DNA from: Avena insularis
Lineage: Eukaryota > Streptophyta > Magnoliopsida > Poales > Poaceae
Direction of reading: 5' to 3'
DNA: 64,000 bases
NCBI GenBank assembly: GCA_023614405.1
Contig: CM042685.1
Coordinates: 238,183,661-238,247,660, forward strand
Below the pieces are notes generated by a model. It had not been told where the DNA came from and made no database searches. It was given only the letters and a program-made list of their open reading frames with translations. The position numbers were made by a program, and so were the translations under genes. This document shows positions 55,140 through 64,000 of this stretch, one piece after another. The number at the start of each line of letters is the position of its first letter. Position 1 is the first letter of the stretch.

Positions 55140-58100
55140 TGTAACATCCCTAAAATCATGTTTCAAACTCATGCATATCATCCATGCATCCATGATCATA
55201 TGAATCTCATTTCAAAACAGAAGCATTTATACTTATTATTTCATGTAAGTTTGCTCTAGCCTTAATGCTATCTTCCAAAGAGAAGAGTACTTGTTTTGGT
55301 TCAGTAAGGTTTGAAATTCAAACTTAGGCACCAACAAAAGTTTGAACAAAGTTTCAAAACAAAATGAGTAAATAAAAACCAATATTATGCCTATTGTATA
55401 TATATCATAAAGGCTTGGTTTTATTTTTATTTTCATTTGATCAAAGTGTTTTCAGTAAACAGTAGTGTTTGGCACAGATTTGAGTGCAAGGTTTGCTGAA
55501 TAAAAACCTAGAGAAGATTTGAATTCAAACTCATTTGATTTGGAATTGAAAATCATTTCAGAAAATCAAAACAGAAAAAAAGAAAAGGAGAAAAGAAATG
55601 GAAAAAGGCCAGCGCCACCTATCTGGCCCAACTACGAATCCGGCCTACTAAGCCCACCCAGGTCTCCCCTCTCTCTCTCACTCGCAGATGAGCCCACCAG
55701 GTCACTGACCACACGACCCCACCCCCTCTCTGTTTCACTCGCTGACTGGTGGACCTCGCCAGCTCATCCTCATCTTCCCCAAATCGCGCCCACGACCATG
55801 TCGCCGGCCGTTTCCTCCGCCCTTCACTGCCGCGTTGATTCCTTGCTTAAATTCCCTTGATACCGCGCGCGATCCTCGCCCCCACTTTGTCTATGAGACC
55901 ACCTCCCCCTCGCGGCCATTTCCCCCAACAAAGCCAGACAGATACGTCCCTAGGCTGCCCGCAATCATCCTCGCATCACCGCAGACAGAGCTCACTCCAG
56001 CGACCGATTCCGGTGAGCCCCGTGTGCCCCTTCTTCTCTGGTTCTTGCAAACAGCATCACCACTTCCTTGTGCACCTACTGACACCGTTGGTTCCTTCTA
56101 TACCGCCCCAGGTCGTCGTCTTCGACAAGCACAGCAATATACCGACGACATCCTCAACTCCGGCGATAAAATTCAGTGAGCCCCTTGTTCCCCTTCGCCT
56201 CTGACTCACACGATCGTGTTCACCATAGTCTTGTGCGTCTCCTGATGTCGTTTGTTCGTGCTAGGGAGACCAAGAGCGTCGCCAACGTCTTCATCCACCC
56301 CCGTGACAAAGAAGCAAACCGATCGGCAGCCGTGTCTGTCGTCGCCCTTGCCAAGCCGTCGCCGGGTTGAGCATCGTCGCGTCGGTTCGATTCGGTAAGC
56401 ATCCCGTCACCCAGAGCCACTGTGGCGCCCAGCGCGCCCGTAAGCGAGCTTCGCCGCCGCCGCCCGCCCACCGCCTATGGTCGTTTGATCCAGGACCGTT
56501 GGATCTGGATCCAGCGCGTGAAATTAGATCACTTATCGAAGCGTTACGAGTAGATCTGGGCCGTGCAGATTAAGTAGATCTAACGGCTCACAGATGTGAT
56601 CCAACGCGAAGCGGTACCGGCCAATCAGATTAAGACGCGTGGCAACAGTTTAGTTTTAAAAACAGGAATTGAATCTATTAGATGTTTGAATTTGTTTTAG
56701 CTATAACTTTTGATTCCCACGTTAGAATTTGACAAATTTTATATCATTGGAATCAGGAGAACAAGCCCTTTCTAATTATGCAATGTGTTTAATGTTTTGC
56801 TTCTGTTAAAATGGTTTTATTTACAGAAACATGTGTAGGGCTAATTTGAGTATATGAATTGTTTGAGAAATGTTTTAAGGTTTAAATAAATGTTGTTTGG
56901 AAATTTTTAAACTTGTTTATGAACCAGTACTGTACTCTTGCTTTGTTGAGTTTTAAAAATCATCACATATCATATTGCATGCATTCATATATTTTTGTTT
57001 GTATATGTTTTGTATGTGATTTGTGGCTATGATTCTTTGTGTAGATTTTGGTGCCAATAGTGATTGTGATTGTGAGGAGTGTAGCTACTCTCCAAACTAC
57101 CAAGGCAAGTGGTGCTTCATGATATTTTATCCCTATGTTTTCTACTAAGCATTAGAATTATTTTGCTAGTCTTGCATGTTATATTTTGCTTATATGCCAT
57201 GATGGGAAATCCTAGTAGTTGTAGAATTGCTAGGAAATTTATAAGTTAAGATGATTATCTATGCCATGCTTAGCCTAGATAGTAGCAACCAAGGGTGGTG
57301 AAATATACATGCTATGTTAAAATATTTCTAAGTCTTTGGACTTGTGTTTTGCCTAATAAAACAACTATGTAAATGAAACACCTGGGTGGAATGGAATGAA
57401 TGGTTTATGTTGAGTGGTTACACAAGGCCCATTTCTATGGTTTACCTTGTGTATCTCACTTGTGGAAAGCCACCCAGGAACAAAGAGATTTTAGAGGCCA
57501 AATGTTAAGAAGCTTCTAGTGCAGCCACTTAGCAATATGGGCTCTGCCAGGATCACATAGGTTGCTAGAACTTAGCCATTTGGACAGTTGGTGGTAGTGG
57601 GATGATAGGTTGGAACGCGTCCATTTGGTCTAAGGGAAAGCTTCTGAAAGGTCCTGTCTTGGTGAAAATCAAGGCTTGTGGGGAAAGTGCACCACCTCTG
57701 CAGATGGAAGAATCTAAGTACTTAGCCATGTCCCTGGAAAAGGACAACTTGAGCATCAAGACATGGAAGCTATCAAGAATCTCCTCATCCCAATTTCTAA
57801 GTAAAAACTTGTGGGTGAACAAGGGTGAAGGACCTCAATGTCTATTGGTGGCTCCTTGGGAAAAGTTTTGACAAAGAAAAACTTAGTGTTTTCAACTAAT
57901 AGGAAAAACCTATTTTGAGCAAAGCAAGCCAAGCTACACTTAGCCAAATTGCATATAGTATCTAGTCCACCAAAATTATACAAAGGTATCACTTGCCAAT
58001 ACTATTCCAATGTATTGACCCACTGTGGCTGTAACTTGTGATGTTGCAGGTTACTCTGATGAGGATTAGCAGTCATGAGTCTACACTCAACATGTTTGTC

Positions 58101-58322
58101 TGTGGCACATGAAGATGAAGACTTGTTATCTATTTACTTATTTAAACTTTTGTAATAGGCCTGTGGCCATGGAGTTGTAAAGACTATGTTGTCTCTGGAA
58201 TGACTGTAATAATGACCTTTGTTTCTGTGTACTTCATCTTAAACTGTGGATGCTAGCATTGATCCAGGGACTAGCATTGCAATCACTGGGATCCTTTTCC
58301 TTTATAAAGGAGGGATCTTACA
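55140..58322 (+). repeat. Element B 5' LTR
   Basis: Starts TGTAACATCCC and ends GGAGGGATCTTACA. It is 3183 bases, similar in layout and second half to the A LTRs and diverged in the GC-rich part, so it is a related but distinct subfamily. The GGTAAGC candidate donor is at 56395. Confidence 0.9.
56395..56400 (+). promoter_or_regulatory. Candidate 5' splice donor in B LTR
   Basis: TTCG|GTAAGC occurs at the same relative place as 6709 in A. No counterpart of the second A candidate (GGTAAGT at 6935) is seen here, which favours the first as the conserved site. Confidence 0.4.
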
Positions 58323-58324
58323 GA

Positions 58325-58336
58325 TGGTATCAGAGC
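58325..58336 (+). other. Element B primer-binding site (tRNA-Met)
   Basis: TGGTATCAGAGC, a perfect tRNA-Met complement, two bases after the LTR end. Confidence 0.92.
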
Positions 58337-58462
58337 ACTGTGTTGCCTGTAGGATTATGACCCTAAGATTGGAAACCACTAAGGAAAAAATTTCAACAAC
58401 TTCTACAATTGTATATTCTTCTCGTAAACTGTTCTAATCTTCTTTCTCATCTCTATTTGTAG

Positions 58463-58969
58463 ATGAACTCCATCAACGAAGCCGTAAGGAAAGGACCACT
58501 CATGACAATGACTTTGGAGTGTGAGACAGAATTCCCCAAGGCTCTCAAAGACCTCATGGTTGCAATGGAAATACATGGTGCAGCTATGTACAAAGGTTTT
58601 CCTGTGATGGATGAAGGAGTTGAGTACTGGTGGGTGCAACTTCACTTGTATAAAAACAAGGAAGACAACCACAAGGAATCAGGATTCTGCATGTTCACCA
58701 ATTCAGTGGTGCACACTACATTCTTTGATTCAGCAAAGGATGCAGCTTGGAGGACCATCAAAGAACTTGGTGATAGAGTCAAGTGCAGAATGCTCAACCT
58801 CCAAAATGACCTAAAGGAAGAGAAGAAACATACCCAAGAGTTGGAGGCTACCAACCAAACCTTAAGAGGAGACATTATAGACTTAGTGATGGAGTCATGT
58901 GAGCAAGATAGACTGATTGCTTCTAAAAACATTATGTTAGCCAACAGATCCAGTGAGATAGGATTGTAG
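58463..58969 (+). CDS. Element B accessory ORF1 (168 aa), intact
   Basis: Open from an ATG that directly follows CTATTTGTAG. It aligns with A's ORF1 over its length (GPLMTMTLECETEFPKAL, MYKGFPVMDEG, EYWWVQLHLYKNK, TTFFDSA) with many conservative changes, which suggests past selection on the protein. It continues past A's premature end with ESCEQDRLIASKNIML. The predicted order is helix, strand, strand, helix, then a coiled coil (LKEEKKHTQELEATNQTLRG). There is no zinc finger, signal peptide or membrane segment. The function is unknown. Confidence 0.7.
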   Translation: MNSINEAVRKGPLMTMTLECETEFPKALKDLMVAMEIHGAAMYKGFPVMDEGVEYWWVQLHLYKNKEDNHKESGFCMFTNSVVHTTFFDSAKDAAWRTIKELGDRVKCRMLNLQNDLKEEKKHTQELEATNQTLRGDIIDLVMESCEQDRLIASKNIMLANRSSEIGL

Positions 58970-59165
58970 CATGCCCGTTAGTTGGACCACCACTTATCAC
59001 CTTATTTTCCAAATGTTGCTTAAAATAAGTTGAACCTTGGTTGTTGTAATGGATCCATGTATGCCATGACTTGTGTGTTTTGATTTCCAAGGATATGTAT
59101 GTGATGCTTTGCCTTGTGTTATATCTTAAATTGTGTTGTTCTAACTTTTTCTATCTTATAAATAG

Positions 59166-59974
59166 ATGCCTAATGTTACCATCAGCACTGTTGAGGAGTT
59201 CCAGGGAACTCGCTTTGGTCCTCGTATTATTGAGCTCATTACTTTGCTCAATCTCCCTCTTCCTACCATCATGGTGCTTCCCCTCACCAAGTTTGAGAGG
59301 AAAGACCTTTGGGGTTTCAAGGTCAATCAGCCCGGACGCCAGACTGAGCCTACCACGGAGGCCATCATCTTCAAGCTCATGCACGATGACAAGGAGAGAG
59401 GCTTAGAGGTGGTCATGCAGGACTTGATTAGACGTCTATTAGGGAGACACTCTCGACAGGTTAGAGGTACTCACTTCCACGTCTTTGGTAGACGTGATGA
59501 GGATGGAGAGGCCATCGACTTCGAGGACACTTCGAGGGATACAGCTGAGCCGATTCGCCTATACCTCTAGGACTTAGAGGTTCTTCTTAGGCACGTGGAC
59601 ACTGATAGGACCAACGTCATGCTTAGCAATGACGAACTCCAGGTGCAGCTTCGTGAGAACACCAAGCTCTTCGCGGAGCAAGATGAGATATTCAAGGAGA
59701 TGGAGGCAAAGTTCGAGAGCCAGGACAGAAAGTTCACGAGTCAGGAAAGCGAGTCTAGGATAGGAACAAGAGGATTCGGGACATGACTGAAGAACTGCAG
59801 GCCAAGGACTTCGAGCTCGAGCATCAGCAGACGGTGATTGAGAGGCTTCGTTCCCAGAAGAGGGCTCTCAAAGCCAAGGTAGAGACCTTGACCGCCAATG
59901 TCGAGGAATACAAGACCGCGATGGAGAATGCAGGTCTTACCTTTGTTGAGGAGGAGGTTGATGCCGAGGAGTAG
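59166..59974 (+). pseudogene. Element B accessory ORF2
   Basis: Starts at the ATG after TATAAATAG. It reads MPNVTISTVEEFQGTRFG, LTKFERKDLWGFKVNQPGRQ, IIFKLMHDDKERGLEVVMQD, then after a CAG-to-TAG stop at 59568 a long coiled coil. A one-base deletion near 59750 shifts frame to 59783-59974 (ELEHQQTVIERLRSQKRALK), ending acidic (EEEVDAEE). The stops and indels fall at different sites from A, so both copies derive from a longer intact protein of about 269 residues. Confidence 0.65.
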
Positions 59975-60196
59975 AGTTGACTACTCATTTATCATTTATT
60001 TATCATACTTTATTTGTGTCACAATGACCATCCAACATGTGGATGGCTTGTTATTGGTGTGTTTACTTTGCAAACTTGTCGTTTTGTTGTTGAACTATTA
60101 TTGTTATGATGCATGTTTTGTGATTGTTTATGTGATGTATTGTGCATGAAAGCATCTATGGGTATCTCATTCTTATCTCTATTGAACAAACCACAG

Positions 60197-61568
60197 ATGC
60201 CTCCTCGTCGTGCCAATCCCAACCCCAACAACAACAACATCACTCCTGAGATGACAGCTCAGACTCAGCTGATGCAAATGATGACGATGTTCATCCAGAA
60301 CCAAAACAACAACAACAACAACAATAACAACAATAACAACAACAACAAACCACCGGGTTTTGACATGCTTACCAGGTTCTTGAGATTGAGGCCAGCAAAG
60401 TTCTCAGGAACAACTGATCCCATGGTGTCCAATGATTGGCTACGCTCTGTGAACAAGGACTTGGTAGCTGTGGGCTGTACTGATGCAGAAAAAGTCAGAT
60501 TTGCAGCACATTTGCTGGAAGGACCAGCCGCCACTTGGTGGGATAACTTCCAGATCACCACTCCCATAGAAGATGTGACATGGGCTATCTTTGAGGATGG
60601 ATTTCGTACTGCTCATATCTCATCTGGAGTGATGAGTCTGAAGAAGAAAGAATTCCATAACTTGAAGCAGCGCCACCGCAGCGTGGCAGAATATATTGAG
60701 GAGTTCAACAATGTGGCGCGTTATGCACCGGATGAAGTTGACACTGATGCTAAGAGGAAGGAAAAGTTCCTTGAAGGGCTGAATGATGAACTGAACTTGC
60801 AGCTATCAGTGGCCTATGTTCCCACTTATCAGTCTCTATGTGATAAGGCTGCTATTTTGGAGAGCAAAATGAAGCAAGTTGAAAGCAGGAAGAGAAAGCA
60901 CTCAGACAAGCACAGCTCGGGATCGTCTCACAAATGTTCCCATTATGATGATAGTGGAAGCTCAGGATCCCACAAGCATGAGAAATTCAACAAGCACCAC
61001 AACCACAACCGTCATCATGACAACAAGCATCATCGTAGTCATGACAATGACAAGTACAAGAACCACAAGGGTGGATATAAGAGCCACCACGGTGGTAGTG
61101 GAAGTGGCAGTGGAAGCCAGCCTGTCAAGAAGGACATTAGTCAGGTTGAGTGCTTCAAGTGCAAGAAGATGGGGCATTATGCAAATGAATGCCCAAAAAA
61201 GAAAGTTGAAGGACCCAACAAGCCTAACCCTTTCTAGAAGGGACAAGTGAACCACATCAATGTGGAGGAAATCTATGAAGAGCCAGATGCTGTTGCTGGT
61301 AAGTTCAAACTCAATTCCATTCCAGCATTTGTTCTCTTTGATACTGGTGCATCTCATTCATTCATATCAAGAGCATTTGTTGAAAGAAATGAACTGCCGG
61401 TAGAAACTATTGGGTGTCCTATAAAAGTAAGTTCTCCTGGTGGAGAAATGATAGTGAATTCATGATGTCATGATCTAGTCATAGAGTTTGGGAAGTATAA
61501 GTTTCCCGTTAACTTGATAATCCTAAATTCCCAAGGATTGCATGTCATTTTGGGAATGGATTGGATGA
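60197..61568 (+). pseudogene. Element B gag and protease start
   Basis: Starts at ATG 60197 (MPPRRANPNPNNNNITPEMT) after ...CCACAG. It has a poly-Asn tract (60304-60350), the Gag core open for 347 codons (FLRLRPAKFSGTTDPMVSND, EYIEEFNNVARYAP), a His/Lys-rich linker, and a knuckle CFKCKKMGHYANEC (near 61150). A CAG-to-TAG stop lies at 61235. The protease then has an intact DTGASHSFISRAF (near 61340) but a TGA at about 61462. LTR D ends it at LGMDWM. The gag core itself is intact. Confidence 0.88.
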
Positions 61569-62694
61569 TGTAAGGTTCCCAACCTTTAATAAGGTAGAGA
61601 TCCCTGTGTTTACAATGCTAGTCCCTAGATCAATAGCTAGCATCCACAGTTAAGATGTAATATCAAGAAACAAAGGTCATAATAAAACTTTATAACCAGG
61701 AATAAAATAATTTATTACATCTTACATAGCTCATTTGGCTATCTCATTACAATGCAGCAAAATATAACAATAGCATGGGGTCCTTCATCTTCAAAGTGCC
61801 ACAGGCAGACATGTTGGTTGTAGACTTGTAATCCTAATCATTAAACTTCACTAATATCAAACAAACCTGCAACATAACAAGTTACAGCCACAAGGGTCAA
61901 TACAGTTGAATTGTATTGGCAAGTGATACTATGGTAGTATAGTGGAGTCTATCATCTATATGCATTTGGCTATGTGGAGCTTAGGCTTGCTTTGCTCAAA
62001 ATAGATTTTCCCTTATCATTTGAAAACTCTAAGTTTTTGCTTTGACAAAATCTTTCCCAAGGCATCTCCCAATAGAAATTGGTGATCCTTCAACCCTTGT
62101 TCACCCACAAGTTTTTAACTTAGAAATTGGGATGATGAGATTCTTGATAGCTTCCATGTCTTGATGCTCAAATTGTCCTTTGCCAGGGACATGGCTAAGT
62201 ACTTAGATTTTACACTCTGTAGAGGTGGTGCACTTTCCCCACAAGACTTGGTTTCACCAAGACAAGATCTTTCAGAAACCTTCCCTTAGACCAAAATGGA
62301 CGCGCTCCAACCTATCAAACCCCTACCACCAACTGTCCATTCGGCTAAGTTATTGCAACCTATATGATCCAGGTAGAGCCCATAATGCCAAGTGGCTACA
62401 CTTGAAGCTTCTCAACATTTGACATCTCAAATCTCTTTGTTCCTGGGTGGCCATCCACAAGTGAGATACACAAGGTAAACCATAGAAATGGGCCTTGTGA
62501 ACCACTCAACACAAACCATTCCTTCCATTCCACCCAGGTGATTCATTCACTTAGTTGTTTTATTAAACAAAACACAAGTCCTAAGACTTAGAAGTTTTCC
62601 ATATCATGAATATATATTCCACCCTTGTTTTCTACTAGCTAAGCTAAGCATGATAGTTGTAGGAATCTTAACTTAGGAAATTCTACTAAGGTTT
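61569..62694 (-). repeat. LTR D: inverted partial Tekay-type LTR
   Basis: Reads TGTAAGGTTCCC on the plus strand, the reverse complement of an A/B-type LTR end. It matches the last 1.1 kb of those LTRs in inverse orientation (for example the reverse complement of 57230-58322). Preceding bases are GATGA. It stops where LTR C begins, so the other two thirds must lie beyond C. Confidence 0.85.
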
Positions 62695-64000
62695 TATAAC
62701 ATCCCTAAATTCATGATTTCAAAGATTGCATATCATTCATGCATGCATATAGATTTGAGATCAATTTCAAACTCATTTCAAGAAAACAGAAGCACATAGT
62801 GCTATCATTTTATGTGAGCCAACTTAAATCAGATGCCCATCCTCACTTGAGAGCTTAGTGTTTTAAAAACCAAGTTTGGTTGCTTCTATATTGTTTGGCT
62901 TGAGTGTAGAGTTGAACAAAATTTTACAAAATAGAAATGGTTTCAAAAACCGTTTTCAAACATTTGCAAACCAAGTGCAATGTCCCTATTATTTTGTTTT
63001 TCCAAAAATGACCAAGCCTTTTCAAAGTAACCACATGGTTTTATACCTAGATTTGAGTGTGTTGCACACTGCAAAAATCCCAAATGGATTTGAATTCAAA
63101 TGGAGTTTGAATTCATTTGAAAACCATTCCTAAAAATCAATTTAGAAAAAGAAAAGAGAAAAGAATTGGAAAAGGGCCGGCGCCAGGAATTTGGCCCAGC
63201 AACAGGCGCAGCCCAGCTAGCCCACCCGGCTCCTCTCCCTCTCTCTCGCCTTGAGACGCACTCCACTGTCATCGACGCCGGACCCCACTCCCTCTTCGCG
63301 ATGACAAGCGGGCCCCGTCCACGTCATCGTCGTCTTCCCCAAAATCCCGCGCACGAACTCCACCGCTGCCCGTTGCTGCTTTGATTCCGCGAGGTAAATG
63401 GCATTGAATCACTGGGCGTTTCTTGTCGAGCCTCTGGCTACTTAATCCCCTCTCTCTCTCTCTCTCGCGACCATTTCCCCTCAACCAATTCCCCCTTCAC
63501 GCCCCCAGGCTGCTCGCAACTCGCTCGACGCCGCCGCTGTTCCGACGACCACGCCGACAAATTCCGGTGAGCACCGTGTCCCCCTCTGTCCCTGACTCAT
63601 GCTATCAAGCTCAGCAACTCCTTGCGCATCTACTGACACACCCTGTTTGTTCTCGCATGGTGCAAGCCGGCAACGACTTCGACCGAGCGCCGCCGCTCTC
63701 TGCACGAACTCCGGCGACCTCTCCCCGTAAGTACCAGCCGCCCCTTGCCCTCTGCCTGATACGCCTAGGACCCCCATCGTCTTGCGCATCTAACGGTGCC
63801 CTCCTTTTGACTTAGCGCGACACAGAACCTCGCCAACGTCGACAACAGCTGCACCCGACGCGTTCGCGAACTCCGGCGAGGAATCTCCGACGACCCCGTG
63901 CGCCCCTTTCCAAGCCACCGCCACGTTGAGCTTCAGCACACCACCGCGGTTCTGGTAAGCCTCTTCCCCCACTCCCGCGCGACCTAGAACGCCAGCGCCG
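62695..64000 (+). repeat. LTR C: Tekay-type LTR start, runs off window
   Basis: Starts TATAACATCCCTAAATTCATG, similar to the B LTR start, with a GC-rich leader-like part from about 63170 and the conserved GGTAAGC at 63955. It lies in the opposite orientation to D and interrupts it. Preceding bases are GGTTT (62690-62694). The window ends inside it, so a solo LTR cannot be told from a full element. Confidence 0.85.

Larger units (their letters stand above)
55140..61568 (+). mobile_element. Element B: Tekay-type chromovirus, 5' part
   Basis: A plus-strand relative of element A: LTR, tRNA-Met primer site, accessory ORF1 and ORF2, gag and the start of protease, where LTR D cuts it at 61569. The rest lies beyond the window. 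It is inserted in the integrase of element E (preceding bases CATCT, 55135-55139). Its ORF1 and most of gag are better preserved than in A. Confidence 0.9.

Noticed and set aside
55519..56573. Pro/Ser/Arg-rich ORFs on the plus strand
   Set aside because: GC-rich leader part of the B LTR; not conserved in A or C LTRs, and crossed by the candidate splice donor.
1..64000. CRISPR array, tRNA or rRNA genes, host protein-coding genes, resistance genes
   Set aside because: Repeats present are LTRs, hairpin arrays and microsatellites without spacer structure. tRNA-like matches are only primer-binding sites, and all credible coding stretches carry retrotransposon motifs.

Overview
The window looks like heterochromatic DNA from a large grass genome, probably Pooideae (wheat, barley, rye or oat relatives). 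That is inferred from the element types: Athila-like gypsy elements with tRNA-Asp primer sites, a Sabrina/WHAM-like LTR, long-LTR Tekay chromoviruses and Karma/L1-type LINEs. I found no host gene, tRNA, rRNA or CRISPR array. Essentially every base can be assigned to a retrotransposon, and nearly all coding regions are decayed.

The layout is a set of nested insertions. Element J (Athila-like, minus strand) is the outermost: its 3' LTR is at 1-755, and the rest survives as 756-5770, 17965-18131 and 44801-45037. J was hit by LINE1 (about 1808-4952), by element A (Tekay chromovirus, plus strand, 5771-17964, complete with both LTRs) and by element G (Athila-like, minus strand, 18132-44800). It was also hit by element F (Sabrina-like gag-protease element, plus strand, from 45038). 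G in turn contains LINE2 (22746-26372), element H (CRM-like chromovirus, 26587-35020, perfect TCTTT duplication) and element I (Reina-like chromovirus, 35316-41337). On the right side F is broken by element E (Tekay-like, minus, 49596-55139), E by element B (Tekay-like, plus, from 55140), B by an inverted LTR D (61569-62694), and D by LTR C (62695 to the window end). The order J, F, E, B, D, C is six levels deep.

The most unusual biology is in the related Tekay elements A and B. Between primer-binding site and gag, both carry two extra ORFs. Each ORF, and gag itself, begins with an ATG placed immediately after a pyrimidine-rich ...AG, as in a 3' splice site. The long LTRs carry a conserved GGTAAGC that could be the donor. 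This suggests that three proteins (ORF1, ORF2, Gag-Pol) are made from one transcript by alternative splicing. ORF1 and ORF2 appear to share a layout: a small alpha-beta-beta-alpha-like module followed by a coiled coil.

Other notable signals are hairpin-forming CAACTATACGG / CCGTATAGTTG repeats in the two Athila-like elements and palindromic CCGGTAGTACCGG arrays in element H. In H the polypurine tract lies inside the pol reading frame, and a G run decides whether the frame stops on the first LTR codon or continues into the LTR. Two insertion hot spots each took three insertions within about 0.5 kb. Decay is dominated by CAG-to-TAG and TGG-to-TAG/TGA changes, as expected for methylated, silenced elements.
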